Assembly (NCBI GenBank): GCA_020696345.1
Contig: JAEHCK010000002.1
Coordinates: 1 to 64,000 of the forward strand
Reading direction: 5' to 3'
Length of the DNA stretch: 64,000 bases
DNA from: Thermoplasmata archaeon
GTDB lineage: Archaea; Thermoplasmatota; Penumbrarchaeia; JAEHCK01
Shown one piece after another: positions 8,570 through 17,596 of the stretch. The notes under the pieces are model-generated. The model made no database searches and was not told where the DNA came from. It was given only the letters and a program-made list of their open reading frames with translations. Position 1 is the stretch's first letter; each line of letters begins with the position of its first letter. The translations under genes were made by a program, and so were the position numbers.

Positions 8570-10609
8570 ATGAAAAATAAGATCGCAACCATCTTTGTTT
8601 GTTTAATAATGTTAATACCAGCTGTAGCTGTTGCTCTTGAAACTGTAAGTCATAATGGCGCAGGTTCGAATACTGGTTCCGGAAATATCGATACCCGAAT
8701 TTCAGGGATAACATTCTATCAAGTGGACTATGTCTTTCACAATGGACGGTTTTTAAATTCAGATACAGGTAAGATACTTATTGATATACCAACCCTAAGT
8801 CAAACTACACATCTGGAGAAAGGGTATGTGAACGTCTTCACATCTAGTGGCTGGGTGATACGGAACCTGCCTTTTGATAAGAGTTCCACATACACAAAGA
8901 AAAGTACATATTTCGATCTGGGTCAGACTGGTAATGTAAGAACCTTAAAAGTATATTTACAGGTAACCCAGAACATTCAGACACGTTTTACCGGTATTCT
9001 AACAACAAGTTATACTGTATATGATACGATCTACGGTGCAGATGGTGATTCCGAGTCTGATGACTTCAAGATACCAAAAGCACCCGACATGTCATCAGTG
9101 CAATTCAATCCTTCCGAAATTACACTCTCATATACCCAGCCGAACCATCACCCATCACAGAACGTTGAGACCGCCTGCATGCAGTGCGTACCGGCAGCAT
9201 ATGCGAATAATCTACAGTACCTGGAAGACACATTTGATATCAGTGTTCCGGATGTTCATGTCCCGGGTATCGGCTACCGTGACTCGGGAATAGTAATCCC
9301 GTCGGACTCGCTGGTGGGACATTTGGATGTATACATGAAACGCAAGTTGGTCAACCGAAGCTCCGGTAACGGTACGGGCACTGAAAATGCGCTCAACGGC
9401 ATACTGAAATACGCCAGTGACAACAGTATACCAATTGATATCGAACACCAGGGTATTGACGGTGACACATGTGTGATAAATGCTGGTAAAACCTCCATGG
9501 GCATGGGTGCTAGTGTTAATTGGAACTATTTAATAAATGAGGTAAAATACGGCCATGCGGTGACATTGCGATATTGGCGATTTGAGAACGGGATACATTA
9601 CGGTGGGCATAAGGTGGCGGTTGTAACGGCCGGCTGGTACGCTGGTGCAAAATTCATCGAGTTTGCTCATGATACCAAACAGACATGCGGGGACCCCACT
9701 GACTCGTTTGGTAGGGAGATCACACACTCCTATTTGGGTCTCAACACCACCGATGGAAATTTCACATTATTAGCTTGTCCGGCCGCTGATGACCCAGCGG
9801 AGATAGTCCGTATCGTCACCATGGAAGCCAATAACAATGCACCATATCAACCTGTGTTTGTATCTGGTCAGATGTATCCAACCAGTAATACATCTTATGT
9901 TTATACATTCTCCACAAATGATCCTGAAGCAAATTTGATCTATTACAAATTCGACTGGGGCGACGGTGAGTTCTCGGATTGGTTAGGCCCTATATCATCG
10001 GGCACGCCGGTGACTCGATCACATGTCTGGAATCTCGGAATTTATGGCATCCGGGTGAAAGCCCGTGACCAGTTCTGGGCAGAGAGCGCTTGGTCGTTGC
10101 CTGTTTTTGTTTTAGTGGATGTGGTCGTGATTTTAGGAGAACTTTATGAGATCGCTGTATTTGATCTACCGTATGCCAAGATCGGTGACAAAAAAGTTGA
10201 TGGTCTGCTCGATAGGGCAATCAAACATTTAAACAAAGGTTTAGATGACAAACTCTGGCTTGATAATAGTAATCTTGATCAAAAACATGGTAAGAAAGTT
10301 TTCAAGGAGGGTAAAGCGGCAGTTAAAGACCTTCAGAAGCTGCAGAAAGATAAACGTGCAACCGATTCGGTTCAGGGTACCTGTGAAGATATATCATTTA
10401 AGATCGCCGCATTAAATGGGTTGCTGGCAAATATAGCCTTGAACGAGGCACAAAGAAATGGTGGAACCGATAAAGGTTCTTTAAAAAAGGTTGCAAAGGC
10501 TGAGTTGGAGTTCAATAAAGGATTGGACCAACTTGGGGAGGGTAAACCCGATAAAGCCATTGGCCATTTCGGTAAAGCCTGGATGCATTCGCAGAAAGTT
10601 ATCGGGTAG
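8570..10609 (+). CDS. Secreted papain/C39-like cysteine peptidase with a PKD-like domain
   Basis: A 679-aa exported protein with signal peptide residues 1-22 (ending AVAVA). Residues 25-190 are a beta-rich prodomain-like part. The central domain has ETACMQCVPAAYANNLQYL (Cys203/Cys206), then GGHKVAVVTAGWY (His347) and FIEFAHDTKQ (Asp368). This gives a Cys-His-Asp order like papain-fold C39-type peptidases, with Gln205-Cys206 as the likely oxyanion and nucleophile pair. A PKD-like domain follows (about 415-515, FDWGDGEFSDWLGP). A helical Lys-rich C-terminal domain (about 530-679) resembles repeats seen in other archaeal exported proteins. It lacks a C-terminal membrane helix, so it is probably secreted. 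An extracellular protein-degrading role is inferred from the triad; activity is not certain. Confidence 0.65.
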   Translation: MKNKIATIFVCLIMLIPAVAVALETVSHNGAGSNTGSGNIDTRISGITFYQVDYVFHNGRFLNSDTGKILIDIPTLSQTTHLEKGYVNVFTSSGWVIRNLPFDKSSTYTKKSTYFDLGQTGNVRTLKVYLQVTQNIQTRFTGILTTSYTVYDTIYGADGDSESDDFKIPKAPDMSSVQFNPSEITLSYTQPNHHPSQNVETACMQCVPAAYANNLQYLEDTFDISVPDVHVPGIGYRDSGIVIPSDSLVGHLDVYMKRKLVNRSSGNGTGTENALNGILKYASDNSIPIDIEHQGIDGDTCVINAGKTSMGMGASVNWNYLINEVKYGHAVTLRYWRFENGIHYGGHKVAVVTAGWYAGAKFIEFAHDTKQTCGDPTDSFGREITHSYLGLNTTDGNFTLLACPAADDPAEIVRIVTMEANNNAPYQPVFVSGQMYPTSNTSYVYTFSTNDPEANLIYYKFDWGDGEFSDWLGPISSGTPVTRSHVWNLGIYGIRVKARDQFWAESAWSLPVFVLVDVVVILGELYEIAVFDLPYAKIGDKKVDGLLDRAIKHLNKGLDDKLWLDNSNLDQKHGKKVFKEGKAAVKDLQKLQKDKRATDSVQGTCEDISFKIAALNGLLANIALNEAQRNGGTDKGSLKKVAKAELEFNKGLDQLGEGKPDKAIGHFGKAWMHSQKVIG

Positions 10610-10740
10610 CGGGACCATTAGTTGTATCTACCGCCATATTATTGGCCCCCTTGCAGATCTGTGCATGTTTGGGAAGTCTGGTAAGCTAATTTATGTTGAT
10701 TTCATTGCTTATATGTTCATGTAGGTTGGGTCAGCCTGCT

Positions 10741-10950
10741 CGTTCACCGTTTAAAGAAAACGTCCTACGGTTTCGAAACTCGTATCGTAACACGTTTAAC
10801 GGTAAACGGTAAAGTGCCGTTAGACGAAACCGTTGGACGATACAAGATAAAACTCTTCAAGTTTAATCTAGACCTCAAAATTCGTTCATATTTTAAAATT
10901 TTCAATTTTGACGTCGAGCCTCGAAAACGTTAAACGAGGTCGCTAGACAA
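10741..10950. repeat. Inverted-repeat-rich, possibly structured spacer
   Basis: 10761-10775 (cgtcctacggtttcg) pairs with 10825-10839 (cgaaaccgttggacg) with one mismatch. Inside this, taacgg and ccgtta can form a nested stem. A second hairpin follows (cctcg, an AT-rich loop, then cgagg) near 10918-10942. The words cgtttaacggtaaacgg recur. The rest of 10610-11080 shows no gene except the promoter near 11040. It may be a structured RNA, a terminator region or a decayed mobile element. Confidence 0.5.
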
Positions 10951-11037
10951 AATCCGGAATCATTTAGTTTAATTTTATTAATTCGGCAAAGCGGCACAAA
11001 TTCTCAAAAGGTGCCTAAATTATTAATAGTATATTTC

Positions 11038-11052
11038 CATTATATATAAATA
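11038..11052 (+). promoter_or_regulatory. TATA-box promoter of the FG-GAP protein operon
   Basis: attatatataaataat lies about 30-42 bases before the ATG at 11081. This fits an archaeal TATA box with a very short leader for the small ORF and the coupled FG-GAP gene. Confidence 0.5.
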
Positions 11053-11080
11053 ATAAAATTGCACACTGGGGGCATCAACC

Positions 11081-11221
11081 ATGTGGAACCAGAAGGTCAT
11101 AGCAATCATGCTAATATTGATAATGTCTAGTTTAATTTTTACTTCTGGGTTTGATGATTCAAACGATGATCCAGTAAACTATGATATGCTCGAGGTTTAT
11201 AAAATGGGATGGATCTTATGA
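11081..11221 (+). CDS. Small exported or membrane peptide coupled to the FG-GAP gene
   Basis: A 46-aa ORF starting MWNQKVIAIMLILIMSS. It is a hydrophobic signal-like segment followed by an acidic stretch (FDDSNDDPVNYD). Its TGA stop (11219-11221) overlaps the internal ATG at 11218 of the next gene as ATGA, a classic coupling arrangement. A TATA box lies at the right distance upstream. I know no family for it. It could be a leader peptide or a remnant of a duplicated signal sequence of the next protein. Confidence 0.45.
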   Translation: MWNQKVIAIMLILIMSSLIFTSGFDDSNDDPVNYDMLEVYKMGWIL

Positions 11222-14200
11222 AACTATTTAATGTAATATTAGCAATATTGTTGATAATGGCATCTATGCTCATTATCCAAACCGATGTCAATGCACTAAG
11301 ATATTCAATGGACACTGATCTATCGAATGCGGATGCATCATTCATTGGCGAGGATGCGGATGATAATTCCGGAATTTCGGTAGCGGGTGCAGGTGATGTC
11401 AACGGCGATGGCTACGACGATGTACTGATCGGAGCCTACTTAGATGATGATGGAGGAAACGATGCTGGTCAAACATACCTAATACTCGGAAACGCGACTG
11501 GGTGGGCTATGGACATCGACCTGTCCAACGTAGACGCATCATTTATTGGCGAGGACGGGGGTGATTGGTCTGGACGTTCGGTGGCGGGTGTGGGCGATGT
11601 GAACGGCGATGGCTACGACGACATACTGATCGGTGCTTGGGGTGATGATGACGGAGGAAGCGGTGCTGGCCAGACATACCTCATATTGGGCAAGGCCTCC
11701 GGCTGGGCCATGGACGCAGATTTGGCGAACGCGGATGCATCATTCATTGGCGAGGACGCAAGTGATCGTTCCGGATACTCGGTGGCGGGTGCAGATGACG
11801 TCAATGGTGATGGGTATGACGATATACTGATCGGAGCCTACTATGATGAGGATGGAGGAACTTATGCTGGCCAGACATACCTCATACTAGGAAAAGCGAC
11901 CGGCTGGGTAATGGACACTAGCCTTTCGAACGCAGATGCATCGTTCATTGGCGAGGACGCGGACGATCGTTCTGGATACTCGGTGGCGAGTGCCGGTGAT
12001 GTCAATGGTGATGGGTATGACGATATACTGATCGGAGCCTACTATGATGAGGAGGGAGGATCCGGTGCCGGGCAGACATACCTAATACTCGGAAATGCGA
12101 CTGGGTGGGCCATGGACATCGACCTGGCCAATGCAGATGCATCATTCATTGGCGAGGATGCAAATGGGGAGTCCGGACGGTCGGTGGCGGGTGCGGGTGA
12201 CGTCAATGGCGACGGTTACGATGATATACTGATTGGGGCCTACTACGATGATGAAGGAGCAATGCGTGCCGGCCAGACATTCCTCATACTCGGAAAAGCG
12301 ACTGGTTGGGCCATGGACATAGACCTGGCTAACGCGGATGCTTCATTCATAAGCGATATGATAAATGATTATTCCGGATGGTCGGTGGCGGGTGCGGATG
12401 ACGTTAATGGCGACGGATACGACGACATACTGATCGGTGCCTATGGAGATGATGATGGAGGATTATCTGCCGGCCAGACATACCTTATTTTGGGCAAGGC
12501 CTCTGGCTGGGCCATGGACAAAAATCTGGGGAACGTTGATGCATCATTCATTGGCGAGGATGAAAGTGATCGTTCCGGATACTCGGTGGCGGGTGCGGGT
12601 GACGTCAATGGCGACGGCTACGACGACATACTGATCGGGGCCTATAAAGATGAGGATGGAGGATTCGAGGCTGGGCAGACCTATTTGATATTCCCGGACG
12701 CTAACTCCAAACCCAAATCAATAACTTCGGTGAAGGCCTATTCTGATGATTCGTTTTCAGTTGAGGTATCAAAGGCAGATGTAAATGATACTATCTATAT
12801 CGAATTGCAGGGAACAGATGGAAACTCCAGTCGATCCGATATCGCCATTGTAAATGTCAGAAGCAGTGATAGCCATCCCATCGGTTTTAATCTTAGATTA
12901 TATGAATCCGGTTTAAATACCGGCAAATATCGTGGAAACTTTACAATAAGAAACAGAACTCACGGCGGTCATCGTTGGATAATGGCATCCATTGGTGAGA
13001 TAATTACAATTTCCTCAATACAAGATCCTTCCAAGAATGCGACGATTTTACTCGGAGAACTTGTTCTTTATCCAATCACAGATGATCTCACTGCTCAAGA
13101 AGACATCCAATATAACAAACAATATTCAACATATGACATATCCAATATAAATTGGTTTTTTGAGACCAATGCATCCTGGTTGGAGTGGAATGAAACTTCT
13201 CATAACGTCTCGGGCACACCAAACAATGGTGATGTTGGCAGTTACTGGGTGCGAATCAATATTTCAATGGGCTCTAGCTTTTCTGATGAACACAATTTCA
13301 CCTTAGTTGTTAAAAACACACCACCAAATATTACAACTGAGAATATTATAACCACCGTACAGAACCAAAAATATTCTGTGGATTATAATAGTTCTGACGA
13401 CGGTCAGGGCATCATTACATGGCACTTGGCGACAAATACATCCTCATGGCTGCAGATCAATACAATTAGTGGCAACCTGACCGGGATACCAACGAATGCA
13501 GATGTGGGTTCATGTTGGGTGAATGTATCGGTGGACGATGGTAACTGCGGTTGGAACTCAACGAATTTTACTCTATTTGTTTCAAATGCGAATGACGCGC
13601 CAGAAATTTTCACAAACGATTTACTCACTGCATTCGAGGATGAGGGATATAAGGTCACTTATGAAGCAGTAGATAATGATACTGTTTATGGTGATATAAT
13701 AACCTGGCACATGGATTCGAACACATCATTTCTTGCAATGGATAGCGCCAGTGGCGTGCTCTCAGGAACACCCACGAACGATGATGTGGGCATCTATTGG
13801 GTGAATGTAACCGTCTCTGATTTGATACTAACAAGCGATTCACATAACTTCACAATGACGGTAATTAATGTTAATGACCCGCCGTTGATCACCAGCGAAC
13901 CGATCATTGAAACTATAGCTTTAGATCCATATGAATATCAATTAAATGTAACTGATGTGGATATCGGAGATATTCTTACATACTCTCTTGACACCTGCCC
14001 GGATAACATGGTGATAAACGAAGACTATGGTTTGATCACCTGGATACCAGATCCGGAACAAATCGGCGAAAATCCGGTAATAGTTCGGGTCGGTGACGGT
14101 AACGAATCGGACACTCAAGAGTTCAATATTAAAGTAACTACGCCTGCTAACTATGCACCGTGGGTTACACTAATTTATCCAGCTAATGGCTTCACAGTGA

Positions 14201-15819
14201 ATGTGACCAATCCAACACTCACCTGGTCGTCCGAGGACCCAGATTCCGAGGTAATACAATACGATGTATATTTACACGCCGATCAGTCTAAAATACAGAC
14301 AGTAGATCTCATAAGCCGGTTCTCCACCGGCCAAACGGACGACTCATACATGGCAACAGGCCTTACAAAAGGAAGTGTATATTATTGGACCGTCATACCC
14401 AATGATGGAGAGTCCACGGGATATTGTTCGAGTGGAATCTGGTGGTTCAAAGTATCCGAGACCGCTGCATTAAATATTGCACCTGTGATAACCAGCAAAC
14501 CCGTCAAAAGCGCGGTAGTTGGTGAACAGTATCGTTATGAAGTACTAGCAGAAGATGATGATCAGGATGATGTGCTAACATACTCTTTGATCGAGCACCC
14601 AACAAAGATGGCTATTAATACTGGTTTAGGAATCATTCTTTGGACTCCAAGTGAAGACCAACTTGGGAAGCATACAGTTACCGTTAAAGTATCCGATGGC
14701 AAGTCATTCGGGATACAGACATTTGAGATCGAAGTGACTTTAAAAAATAATAAACCAGTGGTCACGATAATACCCGAGCAAACCATTATGGTTGGCGAGG
14801 AGTTGAGCTATCAGGTTGCGGCGAACGATCTGGATACTACGGATATATTAACATATCGGCTGGAGAACGCGCCAACCGGCATGGTGATCAATTCAACTGG
14901 TATGATAACCTGGGTGCCTAATAAAGATCAGGTTGGTAAACATACCATTACAATCAATGTCTCGGATGGTAAGGATCATACATCAATTGAGTTCACGGTC
15001 AATGTAAAAAAAGAAGACACGACATCTAGTGGTTTTGATTCTACAATACAGGCGAGCATAATAATTGTAATTATTATAGTCATAGTTCTGCTGGCATTGG
15101 CAATGATCATGGTGAAAAGAAAGAAAACACAGAAAGAAAAAGATAAAGTAGCATCTCTTGGCATCTCGGATCAAGAAACACCACAGTCCGAGATGATGCC
15201 ACCACCAGCTGCTCCGCAAACTGCACCTGTCACGCCAGTTGCTCAGCAGACCACACAGACGACCATGACCACCGTCGAAAGCACGATCCTGGCAGCACCG
15301 GCCCAGGCTACATCACAATTGGGCGCGGCACCGGTTCCGGAAGTAACCGGCAGCCAGTTAACTCAGGCACCCCAAGTACCTCAAGCACAACCAACACCAC
15401 AGCTGCCGCCGGCCACAGCAACCGAACCAGAACCGGCCCCTATCCCTCAACCAGAGATGTCACCGGAAACTATTATGCCAACAGTTGAAACACCGATAAT
15501 GGGGTTAGAACCGCAGCCTACCGCAGACTTACCTTCTGATACATATGTTCAGCCGCAGGTGCAGCAACCGCAACCTCAGGCATTGCAGCCGCAAGTACAA
15601 CCGCAGCATCCACAAAATGCACAACCACAACCACAACCAACTTCAGCCACACCCACACACCCAATCAGGGGTCAGGGGTCACAATTCGGTGGTCAGGGAC
15701 TCTTAACTCCCCAAACCCCACAACCCACACACTCACAAACTCATACAAAAACTCCACCGGCTCAGCCGACACAACAACCACCATCAACCCAGACTCAGCA
15801 CGGACAGTACAAGGACTAA
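11209..15819 (+). CDS. FG-GAP propeller surface protein with Ig-like domains and a Pro/Gln-rich cytoplasmic tail
   Basis: About 1536 aa (1533 if the coupled ATG at 11218 is used). The signal segment is MKLFNVILAILLIMASMLII. Seven FG-GAP/integrin-alpha-like repeats follow (about residues 30-495). Each carries the calcium-binding motif DVNGDGYDDILIGA, which predicts a seven-bladed propeller. Residues about 620-1270 hold cadherin-like and putative-Ig (He_PIG) repeats (for example GVLSGTPTNDDVGIYWV and GLITWIPDPEQIG). A membrane helix lies at about 1281-1303, then a cytoplasmic tail of about 230 residues made of Pro, Gln, Thr and Ala. This looks like an adhesin or S-layer-associated protein. The propeller repeats are also very alike in DNA (period about 200 bases), suggesting recent expansion or gene conversion. 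Confidence 0.85.
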   Translation: MDLMKLFNVILAILLIMASMLIIQTDVNALRYSMDTDLSNADASFIGEDADDNSGISVAGAGDVNGDGYDDVLIGAYLDDDGGNDAGQTYLILGNATGWAMDIDLSNVDASFIGEDGGDWSGRSVAGVGDVNGDGYDDILIGAWGDDDGGSGAGQTYLILGKASGWAMDADLANADASFIGEDASDRSGYSVAGADDVNGDGYDDILIGAYYDEDGGTYAGQTYLILGKATGWVMDTSLSNADASFIGEDADDRSGYSVASAGDVNGDGYDDILIGAYYDEEGGSGAGQTYLILGNATGWAMDIDLANADASFIGEDANGESGRSVAGAGDVNGDGYDDILIGAYYDDEGAMRAGQTFLILGKATGWAMDIDLANADASFISDMINDYSGWSVAGADDVNGDGYDDILIGAYGDDDGGLSAGQTYLILGKASGWAMDKNLGNVDASFIGEDESDRSGYSVAGAGDVNGDGYDDILIGAYKDEDGGFEAGQTYLIFPDANSKPKSITSVKAYSDDSFSVEVSKADVNDTIYIELQGTDGNSSRSDIAIVNVRSSDSHPIGFNLRLYESGLNTGKYRGNFTIRNRTHGGHRWIMASIGEIITISSIQDPSKNATILLGELVLYPITDDLTAQEDIQYNKQYSTYDISNINWFFETNASWLEWNETSHNVSGTPNNGDVGSYWVRINISMGSSFSDEHNFTLVVKNTPPNITTENIITTVQNQKYSVDYNSSDDGQGIITWHLATNTSSWLQINTISGNLTGIPTNADVGSCWVNVSVDDGNCGWNSTNFTLFVSNANDAPEIFTNDLLTAFEDEGYKVTYEAVDNDTVYGDIITWHMDSNTSFLAMDSASGVLSGTPTNDDVGIYWVNVTVSDLILTSDSHNFTMTVINVNDPPLITSEPIIETIALDPYEYQLNVTDVDIGDILTYSLDTCPDNMVINEDYGLITWIPDPEQIGENPVIVRVGDGNESDTQEFNIKVTTPANYAPWVTLIYPANGFTVNVTNPTLTWSSEDPDSEVIQYDVYLHADQSKIQTVDLISRFSTGQTDDSYMATGLTKGSVYYWTVIPNDGESTGYCSSGIWWFKVSETAALNIAPVITSKPVKSAVVGEQYRYEVLAEDDDQDDVLTYSLIEHPTKMAINTGLGIILWTPSEDQLGKHTVTVKVSDGKSFGIQTFEIEVTLKNNKPVVTIIPEQTIMVGEELSYQVAANDLDTTDILTYRLENAPTGMVINSTGMITWVPNKDQVGKHTITINVSDGKDHTSIEFTVNVKKEDTTSSGFDSTIQASIIIVIIIVIVLLALAMIMVKRKKTQKEKDKVASLGISDQETPQSEMMPPPAAPQTAPVTPVAQQTTQTTMTTVESTILAAPAQATSQLGAAPVPEVTGSQLTQAPQVPQAQPTPQLPPATATEPEPAPIPQPEMSPETIMPTVETPIMGLEPQPTADLPSDTYVQPQVQQPQPQALQPQVQPQHPQNAQPQPQPTSATPTHPIRGQGSQFGGQGLLTPQTPQPTHSQTHTKTPPAQPTQQPPSTQTQHGQYKD

Positions 15820-15856
15820 TTCAATTTAAGCGGTTGCTTACATTGTAGATCAGCTA

Positions 15857-17095
15857 TCATTTTTTTCTATTTCTCATTCCGGGATCTAAAATGATATCTT
15901 CTAGGTTATCGATAAAATCTAATATTCTTATAGTGGGATATTTGGATTCGACCTCAGAATAAAGATAAACGATCAACGGTTTTGTGTTGAACTTATTAAT
16001 AGCGGATTCTAATGCCCTTTCTTCTCTTTTTATATTCTCATTGTCCAACGAATAAACTACTTGGATCGCCAAATTCTTGCCCGGTATGTAAATATCTACT
16101 TCCCTTCCACGCTCATCTTTCCAGTAAAATAAATTCTGAGTAAACCGTCTTAAATGTTGAATTACACACGATTCAATAAGCTTTCCACTATCCTTTTTTC
16201 TTATTAAAAGACCATTATCTATGGGATAGATCTTTTTTGGGTTGACCATTTGCTCTTTTTGTGAATAACTGAATTTTTCCAATGGAATAACAGCATAAGC
16301 TTCGATGAGATAATCCAAATATTTTCGAAGGGTTACATGGCTTATATCAAGAAAATTCCTTACAGATTTTTGAGATAAATATAAACCTGGATTTGACATC
16401 ACAAAGCGCGTTAGATCTCGAAATTCGGTTGCATTTCTAATTTCATGTCTTAAAATAACATCTCTTTCGATTATGTCATTTCTATAATCGGATAACACTG
16501 AATGATCCTCTGATAAAACAGGGTATGGGAACCCACCATTGATTAAATACTTCTCAAACATTCTTACTTTCTGATCTACTGGAACATTAGTTTCGCCCTT
16601 TGCCAATAGATATTCAGGAAATGAGAATGAAAAGACCTCATGTTGTTTTTTTCTTCCACTAAGCGCAGTTGCAAGTTCACTCCCAAGCAACTTGGAATTT
16701 GACCCTGTCAAATAGATTTTGATCTTTCTATCATGCATTCTTCTAACCCATTTTTCCCAGTTAGGCATGTTTTGAGGTTCATCTATCAGAAGTATTGAAT
16801 TTTTAAGCTCAAGAAGCCCGGAGATATTTTGCAGATCGTTTTTATCTGGGAAAAATCTATCATCTTCAAAATTTATGTAATAGACATTTTTACTTTTCTT
16901 TTTTAATGATCTTCCGATCCAGAGTAAAATTGTGCTCTTTCCAGATCTTCTCACACCAGTGGCAACTTCAACCACGCTGAATTTCATTCTATTGTATATC
17001 TGTTGGGCTATCTCCCTTTCAACAAAAAGCTCATCCTGCTCTAAAAACCAAATACCATCTTGTATAATTTCTTTTAAAATAGGTATACTAGTCAT
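15857..17095 (-). CDS. AAA_14/DUF4143-type ATPase
   Basis: About 412 aa from the ATG at 17095; a longer reading to 17197 adds 34 residues without family character. Walker A is GVRRSGKSTILLW (about residue 47) and Walker B is NSILLIDEPQN (about residue 100). A sensor-like IYLTGSNSKLLGSELATALSGR follows, in two parts. The C-terminal half has a winged helix and the DUF4143 nuclease-like end (WKDERGREVDIYIPGKNLAIQV, read in two parts), with the D and E/Q-x-V residues of a PD-(D/E)XK-like fold. Such archaeal ATPases are common and often patchily distributed; their function is unknown. A truncated relative lies at 61.7-62.4 kb. It stands alone, convergent to the FG-GAP gene. Confidence 0.85.
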   Translation of the reverse strand: MTSIPILKEIIQDGIWFLEQDELFVEREIAQQIYNRMKFSVVEVATGVRRSGKSTILLWIGRSLKKKSKNVYYINFEDDRFFPDKNDLQNISGLLELKNSILLIDEPQNMPNWEKWVRRMHDRKIKIYLTGSNSKLLGSELATALSGRKKQHEVFSFSFPEYLLAKGETNVPVDQKVRMFEKYLINGGFPYPVLSEDHSVLSDYRNDIIERDVILRHEIRNATEFRDLTRFVMSNPGLYLSQKSVRNFLDISHVTLRKYLDYLIEAYAVIPLEKFSYSQKEQMVNPKKIYPIDNGLLIRKKDSGKLIESCVIQHLRRFTQNLFYWKDERGREVDIYIPGKNLAIQVVYSLDNENIKREERALESAINKFNTKPLIVYLYSEVESKYPTIRILDFIDNLEDIILDPGMRNRKK

Positions 17096-17238
17096 AGTTT
17101 TATAAATGACCTCATTCCTAATTAACTTTGCTATAGTTGAAGTTATGCTTTCAACTACTGCGCAGGAGTTGAAACTGTGGTATCTAGTAATCTGCAATTC
17201 TTAATGCTAAAATATGATAGTAAAAAGAAGAAAAACTT

Positions 17239-17505
17239 ATGACCATGGACATACACGAGAAACAGGTGCTGACACCAGAGGTTGCGTATCAACATAAGGT
17301 CAGCCTGGCTACTCTTACGCAGGCGTCAGTGCCACAAGCCGGTCAAATTGGTCCGCCAGCTCAAATACCACAAGCCACGGGGGGGGCGCCAATGGCTCCG
17401 GTATCAACTCAGGCATTATTGTGCCCCGGATCTACAACTACTACTGCAGCACAACCAGCCACTCCCACACCCTTACACCCCTACCAGTTGTCAGTTATCA
17501 GTTGA
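17239..17505 (+). other. Low-complexity ORF resembling a surface-protein cytoplasmic tail
   Basis: An 88-aa open frame rich in Pro, Gln, Ala and Thr (PQAGQIGPPAQIPQATGGAP, then TTTTAAQPATPTPLHPYQ). Composition and short motifs resemble the tail of the FG-GAP protein 1.5 kb upstream. It has no signal or membrane segment. It may be a relic of a duplicated tail cut off by the ATPase gene, or chance. I would not count it as a working gene. Confidence 0.25.
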
Positions 17506-17596
17506 CGGTTTTCAGTGTAATAATCTTACATTGGCAACTAACAACAAAAAACTAGAAACTATATACAACTCTCGACTCTTTAGACTCCAAATTTGA
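17485..17596. repeat. Dispersed repeat, second copy of the 2.2 kb element
   Basis: It contains gttgtcagttatcagttg, then ttttcagtgtaat, atctta and aactaaca in the same order as at 2200-2280. It then adds a row of CTAGAAACT, CAACTCTCGACTC-like words up to the stop of folC. Confidence 0.5.
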
